A stretch of DNA of 64,000 nt from Sporomusa ovata DSM 2662 (GCF_000445445.1 NZ_ASXP01000003.1:806001-870000); one strand, 5' to 3'; numbered from the stretch's first letter, positions 25,566 through 36,121 are shown. The notes: a model not told the origin generated them from the letters alone. Numbers and translations are program-made.

Positions 25566-27134
25566 CTAACTTTTTGGAGAGTCATACAAATCTATCTTTA
25601 CTTCGAACATCCGGTTCCAGGGAAAGGCGAGCTTGAAATTATTCAATGGATACTCAGGAAAATTGGCAGCGGCGAAAGCTCGCAGCCTCCGTTCGGTCTC
25701 GACCATTATCTGGGGAGTTAACTTATCGAGATAAGACCAATTGCCGCCAAGTGGGAAAAGCACTTCTGTCCCTACCGCGCCCCTGACATTGGCCTGATAA
25801 GCCCAGTCGTCCAAAAGTCTCACTGCAAGAAGCCTGTTCTTATCCACTGGTGCCATCTCACCGGCCAACATTCCCTGGCCGATCGCATAGCCGATAGTAT
25901 TGCTTGCAGTGTTCCAACCTGAGTAGGACTCCAGTTTAAACAGCAGCCCGCGTTTGCGCAACTCGGACATGAAGACGTTATCCGCGCCGTTGGCAAAAGC
26001 AATATCTGCCACAGCCAGCCGGTTCCCGGATGCCGCCTCTAGCGCGGCATCCGCTGCCAAAGCGACGGGTGCCGCCCTAAACTGACCGCGGTTAAAGGTG
26101 CTATCTGCCTCATGGGTAATACCATCCTCAGGCGTATTTACTGCCAGCGTCAGGTCAGCCAGCTTTGCATTCAGCGGTATGCCGCCAGCAGCGAAGATGT
26201 GGGCGTTGATCGTCTGGCCGACCGCAACGTCCTCATAGGAAGGCACCGTGTCCCGACCGGCACCGGGAGCAAACATTACCCGTACTATTGGCGTACGAGC
26301 TGTGGCATTATTGATTGCCCTCGTCACCATTAGCATTCCAATCTCATCAGCTCCGGGGAAAGAGGCGTATTTGCTCATCGGAAGTTCAACCGTCTCTGCA
26401 GCCAGATGACGAGACTCCATATGTGACTGGGAATAAGGCGAACAATCATCCCTCCCCATCAACAAATAAGCGAAGGTATCGTTTTTAGCGTAATCGATTA
26501 AACGCCGGTTAGCACTGAAGTTCTTCTCCCTCCGGGCATACCAGTCGGTCAATATTGCTTGCGGCACCTTGTCCAACAAGCCACGCAGCTCGCTTTTCTC
26601 ATCACTCTTCAGGCCACGAGTCTCAGCCTGATCACGCAAGGTTGTAATCCGAAAAATACTCGGCCCATATACTTCGTAATAGGACGGCTCTTCTCCGCCT
26701 TCGCCAGATTTAGGCGTACGCATAATGGTAGAGAAAATATATATATTCATTGCCGGATTAAGAGCTTTTAACTTGGCGAAATTAGTAAGCCTGTCCTCAA
26801 TAACATTCATGGCAATGTTATGCGTGCGCGATCCCACTAGGTTGCCATACAAGAGAGAATCAGCTGATACCACCATCCTGTCGGCAACAGGGGTGTGCTC
26901 AAATAGCCACCTCCACAAGCCATCCGGATCGCCCGGCTCATTGCGACTACCTAGCAGGACCGCTGGTGGTGCCACAATATTCACACCCACTGCCTTAACT
27001 GTGTCGACTACATAATCCAGATTAACCGGACGATCATCCATTGGTATATAAACTATGGTCTGAGCGCTGACGGGAGTGGCAGCCAACCAAAAAACAGCTA
27101 CCACCGTCAGCAAAAGAAATTTGTATTTGCTCAT
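25566..27134 (-). CDS. Exported DUF4127 family protein
   Basis: A 522-residue protein with a cleavable signal peptide (FLLLTVVAVFWLAATPVSA) and a DUF4127 body. Family-like motifs include YIPMDDRPVN right after the signal peptide, VSADSLLYGNLVGSR near residue 90, IFSTIMRTPKSG near 145, and LLMGRDDCSPYSQSH near 225. Its biochemical role is not established; relatives occur in Firmicutes envelopes. The GC-richer codon use differs from the neighbours. Ribosome-binding site GGGAGGATG precedes the ATG. Confidence 0.85.
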   Translation of the reverse strand: MSKYKFLLLTVVAVFWLAATPVSAQTIVYIPMDDRPVNLDYVVDTVKAVGVNIVAPPAVLLGSRNEPGDPDGLWRWLFEHTPVADRMVVSADSLLYGNLVGSRTHNIAMNVIEDRLTNFAKLKALNPAMNIYIFSTIMRTPKSGEGGEEPSYYEVYGPSIFRITTLRDQAETRGLKSDEKSELRGLLDKVPQAILTDWYARREKNFSANRRLIDYAKNDTFAYLLMGRDDCSPYSQSHMESRHLAAETVELPMSKYASFPGADEIGMLMVTRAINNATARTPIVRVMFAPGAGRDTVPSYEDVAVGQTINAHIFAAGGIPLNAKLADLTLAVNTPEDGITHEADSTFNRGQFRAAPVALAADAALEAASGNRLAVADIAFANGADNVFMSELRKRGLLFKLESYSGWNTASNTIGYAIGQGMLAGEMAPVDKNRLLAVRLLDDWAYQANVRGAVGTEVLFPLGGNWSYLDKLTPQIMVETERRLRAFAAANFPEYPLNNFKLAFPWNRMFEVKIDLYDSPKS

Positions 27135-27321
27135 AGCATCCTCCCTATAGTATTTTTGTCAGGTTCCCTTGCATCCAATACTTGGAAATCTCCTCTCTTT
27201 TTATAAGAAAAGAAGTTCCATGTTTTCTCGGTCATATTTTTCTTTAGCTCCACTCCCCATTTAATTCAAATAAAAAACAGCTTGCAAAAGCTCATCCCCT
27301 ATCAAATTCTCATCATTTTTA

Positions 27322-30300
27322 TTACATCCCTTGCACCAATTCAATGGCGACCTCCTCCATAAGCGGTTTACTGAAAATATACCCTTGTATACGATCACAT
27401 CTGTACTCCGACAATATTTTTAGCTGTTTCTCGGTCTCCACACCTTCTGCTACTAGGGTGAGACCCAAAGTATGACCTAAATTAATAATTGCCCCCACTA
27501 CATGCAACTGTGCCTGGTCATTAATAATCTCGTCTATAAACGATTTATCAATTTTTAGTACCCCTACCGGTAAACTCCTTAAATAAGTTAATGATGAGTA
27601 ACCCGTACCAAAATCGTCTAGCGAAAGTATTACTCCGATATCTCGTAATTGACATAGCTTAAGAATAGCGTCATTCACCGATTCAATAAAAACACTCTCG
27701 GTAATTTCAATTTCAATCTGCCCCGGCTCTATACCAGCATTCTCAATGCAACTGCGAACCCTATCCACAAAGTTATCTGATACCAACTGCCGAAGGGAAA
27801 TATTCACCGCTACATGAATATCTCCCTTCCCCATATCTGATAATCTCCTGGCAAAACGACAAGCCTCTGTAAGCACCCATTCACCGATAGGCACGATAAG
27901 ACCAGTTTGTTCCGCTAAAGGAATAAAGCGGTTTGGTGGCATAAAACCATGATCAGCACTGTTCCACCGCAGCAAAGCCTCGAAGCCAACCAGATACTCT
28001 CCCGCTGAAGCATACTGTGGCTGGTATTGCAGCGAAAACTCCCCACGTTCCAACCCTCGTCGCAAACCATTGGTTAGCACCATTTTTTCATTAGTCTCTT
28101 GGAGCAATACCGGCTCGTAAAAACGCCAACAGTTCTTCCCTGCTTTCTTAGCAGCATACATAGCAATATCAGCTTTTTTTAGGAGATCTTCTGCCATGCC
28201 GCCATCATCAGGATATACTACAACCCCAACACTAGCTGATAAATGTACTCTTTCATAAGCTACTTGGTATTCCTTACATAGTTCACGAATAACGTTACTA
28301 GCAATTTTAGCTGCTCTATCCCGGTTAGTTTCCCCTGGCACGACAACAATAAATTCGTCGCCGCCTATACGAGATATAAATGCCCCTTCCCCGACTGCCG
28401 CTACAAGATACTGACTTACTGTAACAAGAACATCATCACCAAAAGAATGCCCAAAATTATCATTGATTTCTTTAAATTCGTCTATATCAATAAACAAAAT
28501 AACACCAGATGACTGACCGAGATGAACCCTCTCCAGCATTGCCTTTAGATACAGATTCAAATTCACGCGATTAGGTAAACCTGTCAATGTGTCATGAAAT
28601 GCAATCTCGCTAATCCTCTTCTGTGCAGTATCCTGTTCCAAAGCCACAGATGCCAGATCAGCAAACTGATGCAGGCCGGCTAAATCCTCCGCTTTAATAG
28701 ACGTAGCAACTTCACTCCAACTAATTGTAAGAATTCCACTTACCTTACCGGCTTGTTTCAGCGGAACAGCGATTACACTACTTGTTGAAGGTTTTAATGT
28801 TTTATCAAAACTCCGCTTAGGATGAGCACGATACTCGGCAATGTAACAAATCTTCCCCGTAGAATAAACCTGTCCCTGTATCCCTATATGGCCCGGTTGT
28901 GGCTGCATAATCTGCGCTCTATCGATTCCGATACCGTAATGGATATAAAAATTTTTCCCGCGATCATCGAACAAACCAATATAACCTGCTACAGCATTAA
29001 GCAGTTTTATTGCATTATGCAGAATTATTTCAAGAATATCTTCCCTTTCACCGGCTTGCCGCTGTGTTAAAAGACCGGTTATCGCTCTGTATTGCCGTTC
29101 ACGTAGTATTAGATTTTCCTCAGTTTGACGCCTAGCTAAATTTTCATCATTCAGACGCTGATTTGTATCCTCCAGTATTTCATTCATGGCTGCCATTTCT
29201 TGATTGACAGCCTCCAATTGAGCTGTCCGTGCCTCAACCAGGCCTTGTAAACGCTCGCGATGTTGGCGCAATTCATATACCATCTGGTTAAAATTCGCGG
29301 CCAGGATGCCAAATTCATTAGCAGAGTTAACTGTTAGCTCTACGGCCAAATCACCATCTTTAATCTGATTAGTAGCGTGTACTATATCTATAAGAGGATT
29401 AGTCAGTCTACGTGAGAACCACATTGTTAATAGTGCTGAGAATACAATAACCAATATACCAACAAGGGTAGCATTTAACGTTACGTAATCCATAAAGGCC
29501 ATTACCGTTCTTTTTTCTTGTACTACAATCAAGCTCCAGGGTTTGGACTTTCCCGGTATGGGAATAGCCCTGTATGCACACATATACTTCTCGCCATTAG
29601 TGCCGATGTATTCTCCTGTGCCGATCTCGCCTGCCGTAACCTTAGCAACGATAGTTTGCAAAGAGGGCGCAAGTTCAAAGGGGATTTCCTCCGTAACTTC
29701 GTTATTTTTTTCGTCCCGTAGTGGTATGCCAGCCAAATCTCTCAATAGTACTTTTTTCTTCATTGTTTTATAATTATACAATTCGGCAGCCTGTTGCCTA
29801 TCTGGATGAGCAATCACTACCCCTTCTCCATCTAAAAGGTAGGCATAACTTTCCCCACCCGCACTATAGGTCTCTACCATCTGCTGCAGTTGCTTTATTT
29901 CGATATCTGCCAATAGAATCCCGTATAACTTACCCTGTGAATATATCCCTTGAATAATTGATGTTACCGGAGAGTCGGAAAATACGGAATAATAGCTTTG
30001 GGAAATATACGGTTGTCTTTCCGCGATAAATTTTTTAAACCACCACCGCTCAGATCTGTTGACCAAAGAGCCACTCGTTTTAGCCGTTTGGTCTCCATTA
30101 AGGTCTTGAATAGTCAAAACCTGGTAAAATGGATATTTTCTTTTAATCTCTGTTAATAATTGATATTGTTTTTGGGAATCCAGGTTTTTCAAATCAGGAT
30201 ATTCAGCTATTAATTGGTTGACATTATATGCATTCTGCATAAACTGAGCGATATTAAAGGCCAGGCTTTCTGTCGTAGTCTGAAGGTTATATTGCATCTT

Positions 30301-30414
30301 GCTTTCATAATCTTCTGATATCAAAAAGTGACTAATCATCAGTGTAGAAACCATCGCAAGTAATATTAGTGAACATATAATTAAGGTCAATTGATGGCGA
30401 ATTGAAAACTGCAT
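27322..30414 (-). CDS. Membrane c-di-GMP enzyme: Cache-HAMP-GAF-GGDEF-EAL
   Basis: A 1030-residue sensor. A membrane helix near 12-32, a periplasmic double-Cache-like domain to about 300, a second helix near 310-335, a HAMP region (NPLIDIVHATNQIKDGDL), a coiled coil, a GAF domain at about 450-600, then GGDEF and EAL domains. The GGDEF motif is intact (RIGGDEFIVVV), with HDTLTGLPNR at the domain start. The EAL domain is also intact by eye: FEALLRW, EIEITES, DDFGTGYSSL, KIDKSFI and AEGVETE. It may therefore make and break c-di-GMP; which activity dominates cannot be told. Stands alone. Confidence 0.93.
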   Translation of the reverse strand: MQFSIRHQLTLIICSLILLAMVSTLMISHFLISEDYESKMQYNLQTTTESLAFNIAQFMQNAYNVNQLIAEYPDLKNLDSQKQYQLLTEIKRKYPFYQVLTIQDLNGDQTAKTSGSLVNRSERWWFKKFIAERQPYISQSYYSVFSDSPVTSIIQGIYSQGKLYGILLADIEIKQLQQMVETYSAGGESYAYLLDGEGVVIAHPDRQQAAELYNYKTMKKKVLLRDLAGIPLRDEKNNEVTEEIPFELAPSLQTIVAKVTAGEIGTGEYIGTNGEKYMCAYRAIPIPGKSKPWSLIVVQEKRTVMAFMDYVTLNATLVGILVIVFSALLTMWFSRRLTNPLIDIVHATNQIKDGDLAVELTVNSANEFGILAANFNQMVYELRQHRERLQGLVEARTAQLEAVNQEMAAMNEILEDTNQRLNDENLARRQTEENLILRERQYRAITGLLTQRQAGEREDILEIILHNAIKLLNAVAGYIGLFDDRGKNFYIHYGIGIDRAQIMQPQPGHIGIQGQVYSTGKICYIAEYRAHPKRSFDKTLKPSTSSVIAVPLKQAGKVSGILTISWSEVATSIKAEDLAGLHQFADLASVALEQDTAQKRISEIAFHDTLTGLPNRVNLNLYLKAMLERVHLGQSSGVILFIDIDEFKEINDNFGHSFGDDVLVTVSQYLVAAVGEGAFISRIGGDEFIVVVPGETNRDRAAKIASNVIRELCKEYQVAYERVHLSASVGVVVYPDDGGMAEDLLKKADIAMYAAKKAGKNCWRFYEPVLLQETNEKMVLTNGLRRGLERGEFSLQYQPQYASAGEYLVGFEALLRWNSADHGFMPPNRFIPLAEQTGLIVPIGEWVLTEACRFARRLSDMGKGDIHVAVNISLRQLVSDNFVDRVRSCIENAGIEPGQIEIEITESVFIESVNDAILKLCQLRDIGVILSLDDFGTGYSSLTYLRSLPVGVLKIDKSFIDEIINDQAQLHVVGAIINLGHTLGLTLVAEGVETEKQLKILSEYRCDRIQGYIFSKPLMEEVAIELVQGM

Positions 30415-30612
30415 ATAATTAACTACACCCCTAAATTAAAACCATACTGTCTGTCCTTTACGAGCAAAATTTTACAATTTATTGCAATTCTTGAGAATCA
30501 GAGGCCTTAGTTGCTAATTTGATATAATCATATATTCTAACGAAATTTATTAATCCCTTCGACAAACTACGAAACTTTGCAATAATCTACGTTTTGTATC
30601 GCTATACATATC

Positions 30613-30695
30613 AACATGTCAATGGACCTGTCCCTTTGCCATGTTAAACCTCCATGTCAGGGACTTTCCTCCCCTAATCCCTGACATGGAGGTTT
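30613..30695. repeat. REP-like element and 18-bp inverted repeat, copy C
   Basis: TGTCAATGGACCTGTCCC is the reverse of the copy A core. It is followed by a perfect 18-bp stem, AAACCTCCATGTCAGGGA (30646-30663) with 30678-30695. The right arm overlaps the last codons of the hybrid kinase gene, so the element has become part of its 3' end and probably terminates it. Confidence 0.7.
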
Positions 30696-33610
30696 ATTCT
30701 TTTAGCAATCGCCGATAATAGTTGCTTTAATATTTTATCAAATTCCTTATGGAGTTTTGGGATTATCTCTATTTCTCCATCACCGAGTGCCCTTTGAAGA
30801 TTTGACGCAACTTTATACAATCCTTTTGCCCCAATACTGCCAGAGCTGCTTTTTATCTTATGTACAATTTGTGCTGCCTCTTCATAATTTTCTTTTTCAA
30901 TTGCCCTGCATAAGATTGAAGAAATCTCCAAATTTTCATTATAATATTCCTTTAAAACCAGCTCATAGAGATCTGCATTTCCCCCCATATGGCTAATTCC
31001 ATCTTTTTCATCTAACACACCTTCAATCACCTTAACCGGATCTTCTTGCTTTGCTTCACCCCCCGATTTTATGAGTAAACCTTCTTTATATGGCTTGACC
31101 ACCTGCCATATCGTTTCAATAAATTGTTCCGGGTCAAATGGTTTGCTGATATAGTGGTCAATTCCAGTGCTTTTGCACTTTTCCTCAACCCCGGCGATGG
31201 CATCTGCAGTCATAGCAATAATCGGAATATTGCGATCCACATTTCTAATTAGGCTTGTTGCTTCATAACCACTCATCACAGGCATATGAATATCCATTAA
31301 TATTAAATCAAAATCCTGTTGCATCTTCAAAAAAAGCTCATAACCTTCTACGCCATCATCTGCAAGTGTGACTCTGAACCCAGACTGTTCCAAAATAGAT
31401 TGGGCAATAAATTGGTTTGTTTTATTATCCTCAATAATTAGAACATGATAAGGATACTCAACCTTAAAGGGCTTCTGGGTAGTTATAAGTGCAGAACTCT
31501 CATGCATCTCGATCACATTGATCCTAAAAATTTCAACAATACCATTATATAAAATGGAAGGTATTATCGGTTTTGTTATACCAAAATCCAGTCCTGCCTC
31601 TTCCAAATTTTTAAAAAGTTCTTCTTTCGATAATGGAATCATTACTATAAATTTGGGTACTTCTTTAAACCATGGCAACCTTTTTACTTTGGTACAAAAT
31701 GCAATCCCCCCATCTTGCGGAGTCTCATAATCCACGATCAATAAATTATAGGATGTCCCATCCTCCCGTGACACCTTCTCCATAAGCTCCAATGCTCTGG
31801 CCTCCGAAGTTGCAAATTCGGCAACCATATTAAAAGAATGTAAATAACCGCTTAACAAATTTCTATAAAAAGCATTCTTTTCTACAACAAGTACGCGGAT
31901 ATTTTGAAAATAAACAGATGCAGCCTTTTTCTTCTCCTCATAATCTTTGTTTCGATCAACTTCTAAGGTCAGCTGGATATTAAATGTTGAGCCTTCATCA
32001 ACTGCACTATATACCTCTATGCTGCCCCCCATTTGCTCAACTAAGCTCTTAACTATGGATAAACCAAGTCCAGTACCGCCAAATCTCCTGCTAATACTAG
32101 AATCTCCTTGGCTAAAGGGTGCAAAAAGTTGCTCAAGTTGCTCGTTGGACATACCGATTCCCGTGTCCTTAACACTGAACTCAATTTTATAAGAATCCTT
32201 TACCTTTGCTACCAATCGAATAGTAAGAGAAACAGCCCCATCCTTGGTGAACTTCACAGCATTATTTACTATATTTAGCAAGACTTGTTGAATTCTCTTC
32301 TGATCTCCCCAAAAGAATGTTGGTATCTCAGGATCTCTATTCATAGAAAAATCAATATTTTGCTCATCGATTTTAAAGGATACAATGCTGATTAACTGTT
32401 CTAAAATATCATCTAAGTTAAAGGAAATTCTTTCGATATCTATTTTTCCAGCTTCTATCTTGGAAAAATCCAATATGTCATTGATAATACCTAACATATC
32501 CCTCGCTGCCCTGGTTATTTTTTCTAAATAAATTTTTTGAATTGTTGTTACATCTGTCTTTTTAATGACATAAGCCATTCCTGTAATTGCGTTTAATGGT
32601 GTTCTGATCTCATGGGACATCCTGGCTAGAAAGGTTGATTTGACATGATTCGCATACTCCGCTTCCTCCTTGGCAACCTTCAAAGCTGCCTCAATCCTTT
32701 TGCGTGTTTCAACCTCTTTTCTTAATTTGACAATCCAATATAGGGAAACAAGAAAAATAATAGTAAGTACAATACCAACTATTCCAACTATTCTGATGAT
32801 TTGTGTGTAATCAATCCTTTTTTCGACACCAAGCCATCGATTATCAATATTGATTTTTTCTTCTTGTGTTATATCTGCTAACGCCTTATTTAGAATGCTG
32901 ACTAATATTGGCCAGTCCTTCCTTACCGCAAAATAAAGCGATTGCTTCTCTTCTGATGCTACTTCCACATACTTTAAATTTGTAATACCATTTGCCTTTA
33001 TTAAAAAATTTGAAGTCGCCAAATTACCTATAAATGCTTCTTCTCTACCATCTGCAACAGCTCTAAGGGCTTCCTCAACCTTAAAATAAGGGCTGGGCTT
33101 TATAGATTCAAACGCCTTTAAATAGCTATGATGAGAGCTGTTTGTCTGGACTGCTACTTTTCGATTCATAACATCAGCAAAGTTCTTTATCGTATTATTA
33201 TTTTCATTGATATAGATAACTCTTTGAAATGAATAATAGGGCTCCGAATACAAAAAGTACTGTTCTCTCTCTTTCGTTTTGGAAACGCAGGGAAAGGCAT
33301 CCAATAGCCTTACTACACCCTTTTCATAGGCTTCGGGCCAACTCAGATTCTTTTCAACTACAAATTCCAGACCGGTCCTTGCACTAATCAGTTTAATATA
33401 ATCTGCTGCAATCCCTTTATACACGCCATCTGTATCAATAAACTCATAGGGAATGAATTGAGGGTCAACACCAAGATGAATAACAGGATGCTCTTTAATA
33501 AAGTCCTTCTCCAATTGCGTAAACTGGATATCTTTTTGGGCAGCAAAGCAACTAGTAATAAAAAATGGCAGCACTACTATACTAAGAAAAATATTCCTAA
33601 GTAATTTCAT
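30674..33610 (-). CDS. BvgS-like hybrid sensor histidine kinase
   Basis: A 978-residue multidomain kinase. Signal sequence, one periplasmic SBP_bac_3 (solute-binding) domain at about 30-265, a membrane helix near 275-300, HisKA with MSHEIRTPLNAITGM, HATPase with GTGLGLSIVKSL, a first receiver-like domain (about 590-715, VLVVEKN..LLIVDYETP), a second canonical receiver (about 735-855, VLIIEDN..LILMDIHMP..KPF) and a C-terminal HPt domain with HKIKSSSGSIGA. The chosen ATG (33610) is 5 nt from AGGGTGG; a GTG three codons earlier lies within that site. It is the last gene of an operon with a solute-binding protein and a regulator/HD-GYP gene, so it probably senses an extracellular small molecule. 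The first receiver lacks the usual acidic pair and may be degenerate. Confidence 0.92.
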   Translation of the reverse strand: MKLLRNIFLSIVVLPFFITSCFAAQKDIQFTQLEKDFIKEHPVIHLGVDPQFIPYEFIDTDGVYKGIAADYIKLISARTGLEFVVEKNLSWPEAYEKGVVRLLDAFPCVSKTKEREQYFLYSEPYYSFQRVIYINENNNTIKNFADVMNRKVAVQTNSSHHSYLKAFESIKPSPYFKVEEALRAVADGREEAFIGNLATSNFLIKANGITNLKYVEVASEEKQSLYFAVRKDWPILVSILNKALADITQEEKINIDNRWLGVEKRIDYTQIIRIVGIVGIVLTIIFLVSLYWIVKLRKEVETRKRIEAALKVAKEEAEYANHVKSTFLARMSHEIRTPLNAITGMAYVIKKTDVTTIQKIYLEKITRAARDMLGIINDILDFSKIEAGKIDIERISFNLDDILEQLISIVSFKIDEQNIDFSMNRDPEIPTFFWGDQKRIQQVLLNIVNNAVKFTKDGAVSLTIRLVAKVKDSYKIEFSVKDTGIGMSNEQLEQLFAPFSQGDSSISRRFGGTGLGLSIVKSLVEQMGGSIEVYSAVDEGSTFNIQLTLEVDRNKDYEEKKKAASVYFQNIRVLVVEKNAFYRNLLSGYLHSFNMVAEFATSEARALELMEKVSREDGTSYNLLIVDYETPQDGGIAFCTKVKRLPWFKEVPKFIVMIPLSKEELFKNLEEAGLDFGITKPIIPSILYNGIVEIFRINVIEMHESSALITTQKPFKVEYPYHVLIIEDNKTNQFIAQSILEQSGFRVTLADDGVEGYELFLKMQQDFDLILMDIHMPVMSGYEATSLIRNVDRNIPIIAMTADAIAGVEEKCKSTGIDHYISKPFDPEQFIETIWQVVKPYKEGLLIKSGGEAKQEDPVKVIEGVLDEKDGISHMGGNADLYELVLKEYYNENLEISSILCRAIEKENYEEAAQIVHKIKSSSGSIGAKGLYKVASNLQRALGDGEIEIIPKLHKEFDKILKQLLSAIAKRINLHVRD

Positions 33611-33630
33611 ATATTCCACCCTATTTCAGC

Positions 33631-34562
33631 TTATTCCTGAGTATATTTAATAGCTATCTCCTTTATCTGCTCTTCAATAGCCAAAAAAGCATCAACGAGA
33701 CTGGGATCAAAATGTTTTCCCTTTTCCGTTTTTATTAATAACAACGCCTCTTCGTGTTTGAATGCCGGTTTATACACTCTTTTACTTATTAAAGCATCAT
33801 ATACATCAACAATAGCCATTAAACGCCCGGGAAGCGGAATTTCTTCGCCCTTAAGTCCTTTTGGGTATCCAGAGCCATCATATTTTTCATGATGTCCGCC
33901 GATACATTCTATCGCTGTTTTTACAAAAGAAGGAATGCGATCCTCTGCCACCTCATATTTTAGTGCGTTTATTCCATAGGTAGTATGCTGCTTCATTATT
34001 TCAAATTCCTCAAAGGTAAGTTTGCCAGGTTTTAAAAGAATGCTATCAGGTATTCCTACTTTCCCAATATCATGTAAAGGTGCGGTATCAAAAAGTTCTT
34101 TAATATAAGCATCTGACAATATGTTGCTATAGGGTTCCGTATTGCTTAACTGTTCACATAAGGCTTTTATCATCCACTGTGTTCTTTTGGTATGATTGCA
34201 GGACTCAATATCTCGAACTTCTAATAGAGTAATAAGACAAGGTTTAACGGCTTGCGAATATAATCTACCGCTCCAAGCTCCAATCCCCGTATTTCATTTT
34301 CCGCCTCATCATAGTTAGTAAGAATAAGAGTTATGATTTTTTTGTAGTTTTCATTCTGTTGGATAGCTTCTAAAACCTCAAAACCATTCATTCGGGGCAT
34401 ATTTAAGTCCAAAATAATTAAATCGATACTTGGTTCCCTTTCAAGAATGTCCATAGCCTCAATACCATCATTTGCAAACAACATCGGATAGTCATCTAAT
34501 ATGCTTTTAATCAAAATCCTATCTGTTTTTGAATCATCTACTACCAATATTTTAATTTCCAC
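33631..34562 (-). pseudogene. Response regulator / HD-GYP phosphodiesterase broken by frameshift and linker loss
   Basis: The first part (34562 to about 34221) is a receiver: ILVVDDSKTDR, phosphoacceptor in LIILDLNMPRMNG, and AVDYIRKPLN, then a TAG. The HD-GYP domain continues in another frame: LLEVRDIESCNHTKRTQ, HDIGKVGIPDSIL, HHEKYDGSGYPKGL and DVYDALISKRVYK, with the HD and GYP motifs both present. The sequence passes from KPLN straight to the HD-GYP first helix, so the usual 50-70-residue linker is missing as well as the frame. The second half has only a late ATG (34173) that would drop the first helix. I read this as a disabled c-di-GMP phosphodiesterase; the receiver alone could still be made. 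Confidence 0.75.
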
Positions 34563-34587
34563 TCTACTCACTCCTTCATTGAGCTTG

Positions 34588-35889
34588 TTATTTGATCAGT
34601 ATTTTATTGCCTTCAACCTCAATCCGTTCCAAAAACTCATCAACAGACATTTCTTCCTTCATCACTCGATGCAATCCTGGTGCATAGTACCCGTCCTTTA
34701 TGGTTTGCCATTTAGGAACAGGAACATCAATGCTTGGTCTCTTAAATCCTCTTAAAAACGGAAGGTATTGGGGATATTTTTCAAATATGAAACTATCTGA
34801 TAGATCCTTACGTACGGGGACTCGAAATGGATAATAGGTATCGTGCTCGGGGCTGTATTCCCCATCCATAATTTTTTCCTGGGCTTCTTTCGAAATCATA
34901 AATTTAAGAAACTTTATCGCTGCTGCTTTTTTTTCGTTGCTCATGCCACTTGGTATCGATAACATCATTGAACCTACTTCAGGGCAAAGTCCAATAGTTT
35001 CTAGACTAATAATGCCTACAGGAAAGGGATTCCCATGTTTTTCATTATCTGCAACCCCCCACACCCCTTGAAATTCAAAGGCAATTTTCTGTTTCCTAAA
35101 ATGCTCCAAGACTTCTACTCCCGTATCGGTAATCCATGAAGGCTGAGCATGTTTCCCCAAAACATTCTTATAAAACAAAATAGCTGCTTTCGCTTTTTCG
35201 TTATTTATGGCAACCTTTGTGCCGCTTGTATCTACCAAATTAGAACCATATCCATAAATAAACTGATTTACCATCCAGGAAATATCATTGTGATTTGCAC
35301 CAACAAGGCCTATCCCTTTAACATTGGTTTTCTCTTCTACTGCTTTGAACGCTTTAAGCAAGGAATCTAAGTCCTTAATAGAGGCAGCATCCACACCAGC
35401 TTTCTTTAAAAGATCTTTATTATAAATCAAGCATATGGAATGTCCTACCCACGGAATACCGTATATACCCCCATTAATTTCACCTAACTGCCATAATTCC
35501 GGATAAAACAGTTCCTCCTCTTTTTGAAAAGAAACTGAAAGATCTTCCAAATAACCTTTATCACCAAAATACTTCACGAATCTATAAGGCAACACATAGA
35601 TCGTCTCTGAAGATTTCTCTGCTAAAAATCCTTCTATCGCCTTAACATTTTCGTCTCCACCATGTAACACTATTTCGAATCCATCATTATTTTTTTCATT
35701 ATATAAATCTACTATTTTTTGTATTGCTTCCCCACGACCAGAATAGGCTGTCCAAGTAATTCTGAAAGACAATTGTTGTTTTTTGTAAGTTGATTCTTCT
35801 GATATACTTTGCCGTTTTCCACTACATGAAATTAGAAATACAGCGACCAGCGAGACCATACTTAGCAATAACAATGTCCTAATCTTCAT
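34588..35889 (-). CDS. Extracellular solute-binding lipoprotein (ABC type 1, sugar-like)
   Basis: A 433-residue lipoprotein: signal peptide with lipobox FLISC (Cys 22), then a periplasmic-binding fold of the SBP type 1 family. Landmarks are YGIPWVGHSICLIYNKDLLKKAG near residue 145 and the late KAAAIKFLKFMISKEAQEKIM segment. Such proteins deliver sugars or other solutes to ABC importers, yet no permease or ATPase gene is near. It is followed at 25 nt by the regulator/HD-GYP gene and then by the hybrid kinase, so it more likely serves as a sensory co-receptor. Ribosome-binding site GGCGGGG. Confidence 0.88.
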   Translation of the reverse strand: MKIRTLLLLSMVSLVAVFLISCSGKRQSISEESTYKKQQLSFRITWTAYSGRGEAIQKIVDLYNEKNNDGFEIVLHGGDENVKAIEGFLAEKSSETIYVLPYRFVKYFGDKGYLEDLSVSFQKEEELFYPELWQLGEINGGIYGIPWVGHSICLIYNKDLLKKAGVDAASIKDLDSLLKAFKAVEEKTNVKGIGLVGANHNDISWMVNQFIYGYGSNLVDTSGTKVAINNEKAKAAILFYKNVLGKHAQPSWITDTGVEVLEHFRKQKIAFEFQGVWGVADNEKHGNPFPVGIISLETIGLCPEVGSMMLSIPSGMSNEKKAAAIKFLKFMISKEAQEKIMDGEYSPEHDTYYPFRVPVRKDLSDSFIFEKYPQYLPFLRGFKRPSIDVPVPKWQTIKDGYYAPGLHRVMKEEMSVDEFLERIEVEGNKILIK

Positions 35890-36011
35890 CTTTTACCCCG
35901 CCTTTTTATGTATATGGGAATTTTTCAAATTTCTTGTAATTATATCTTATCACACCAGATTTTTAAATAGTAGTGTAATTCTCCTATGTCACAATGAATT
36001 TGAATATAAAA

Positions 36012-36052
36012 GAAGCTGTAGAAAAACTTAACAATAAGTTTATCCACAGCCC
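36012..36052 (-). terminator. Terminator downstream of leuA
   Basis: GGCTGTGGATAAACTT/AAGTTTTTCTACAGC imperfect stem on the minus strand with a T-rich tail, about 70 nt beyond the leuA stop. Confidence 0.65.
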
Positions 36053-36121
36053 CACTTTATATGGTTTTTCGCTAAAGAAAGTGCAACAAAAGACCGCTCA
36101 CATAAGCTGATATCACGGCGC

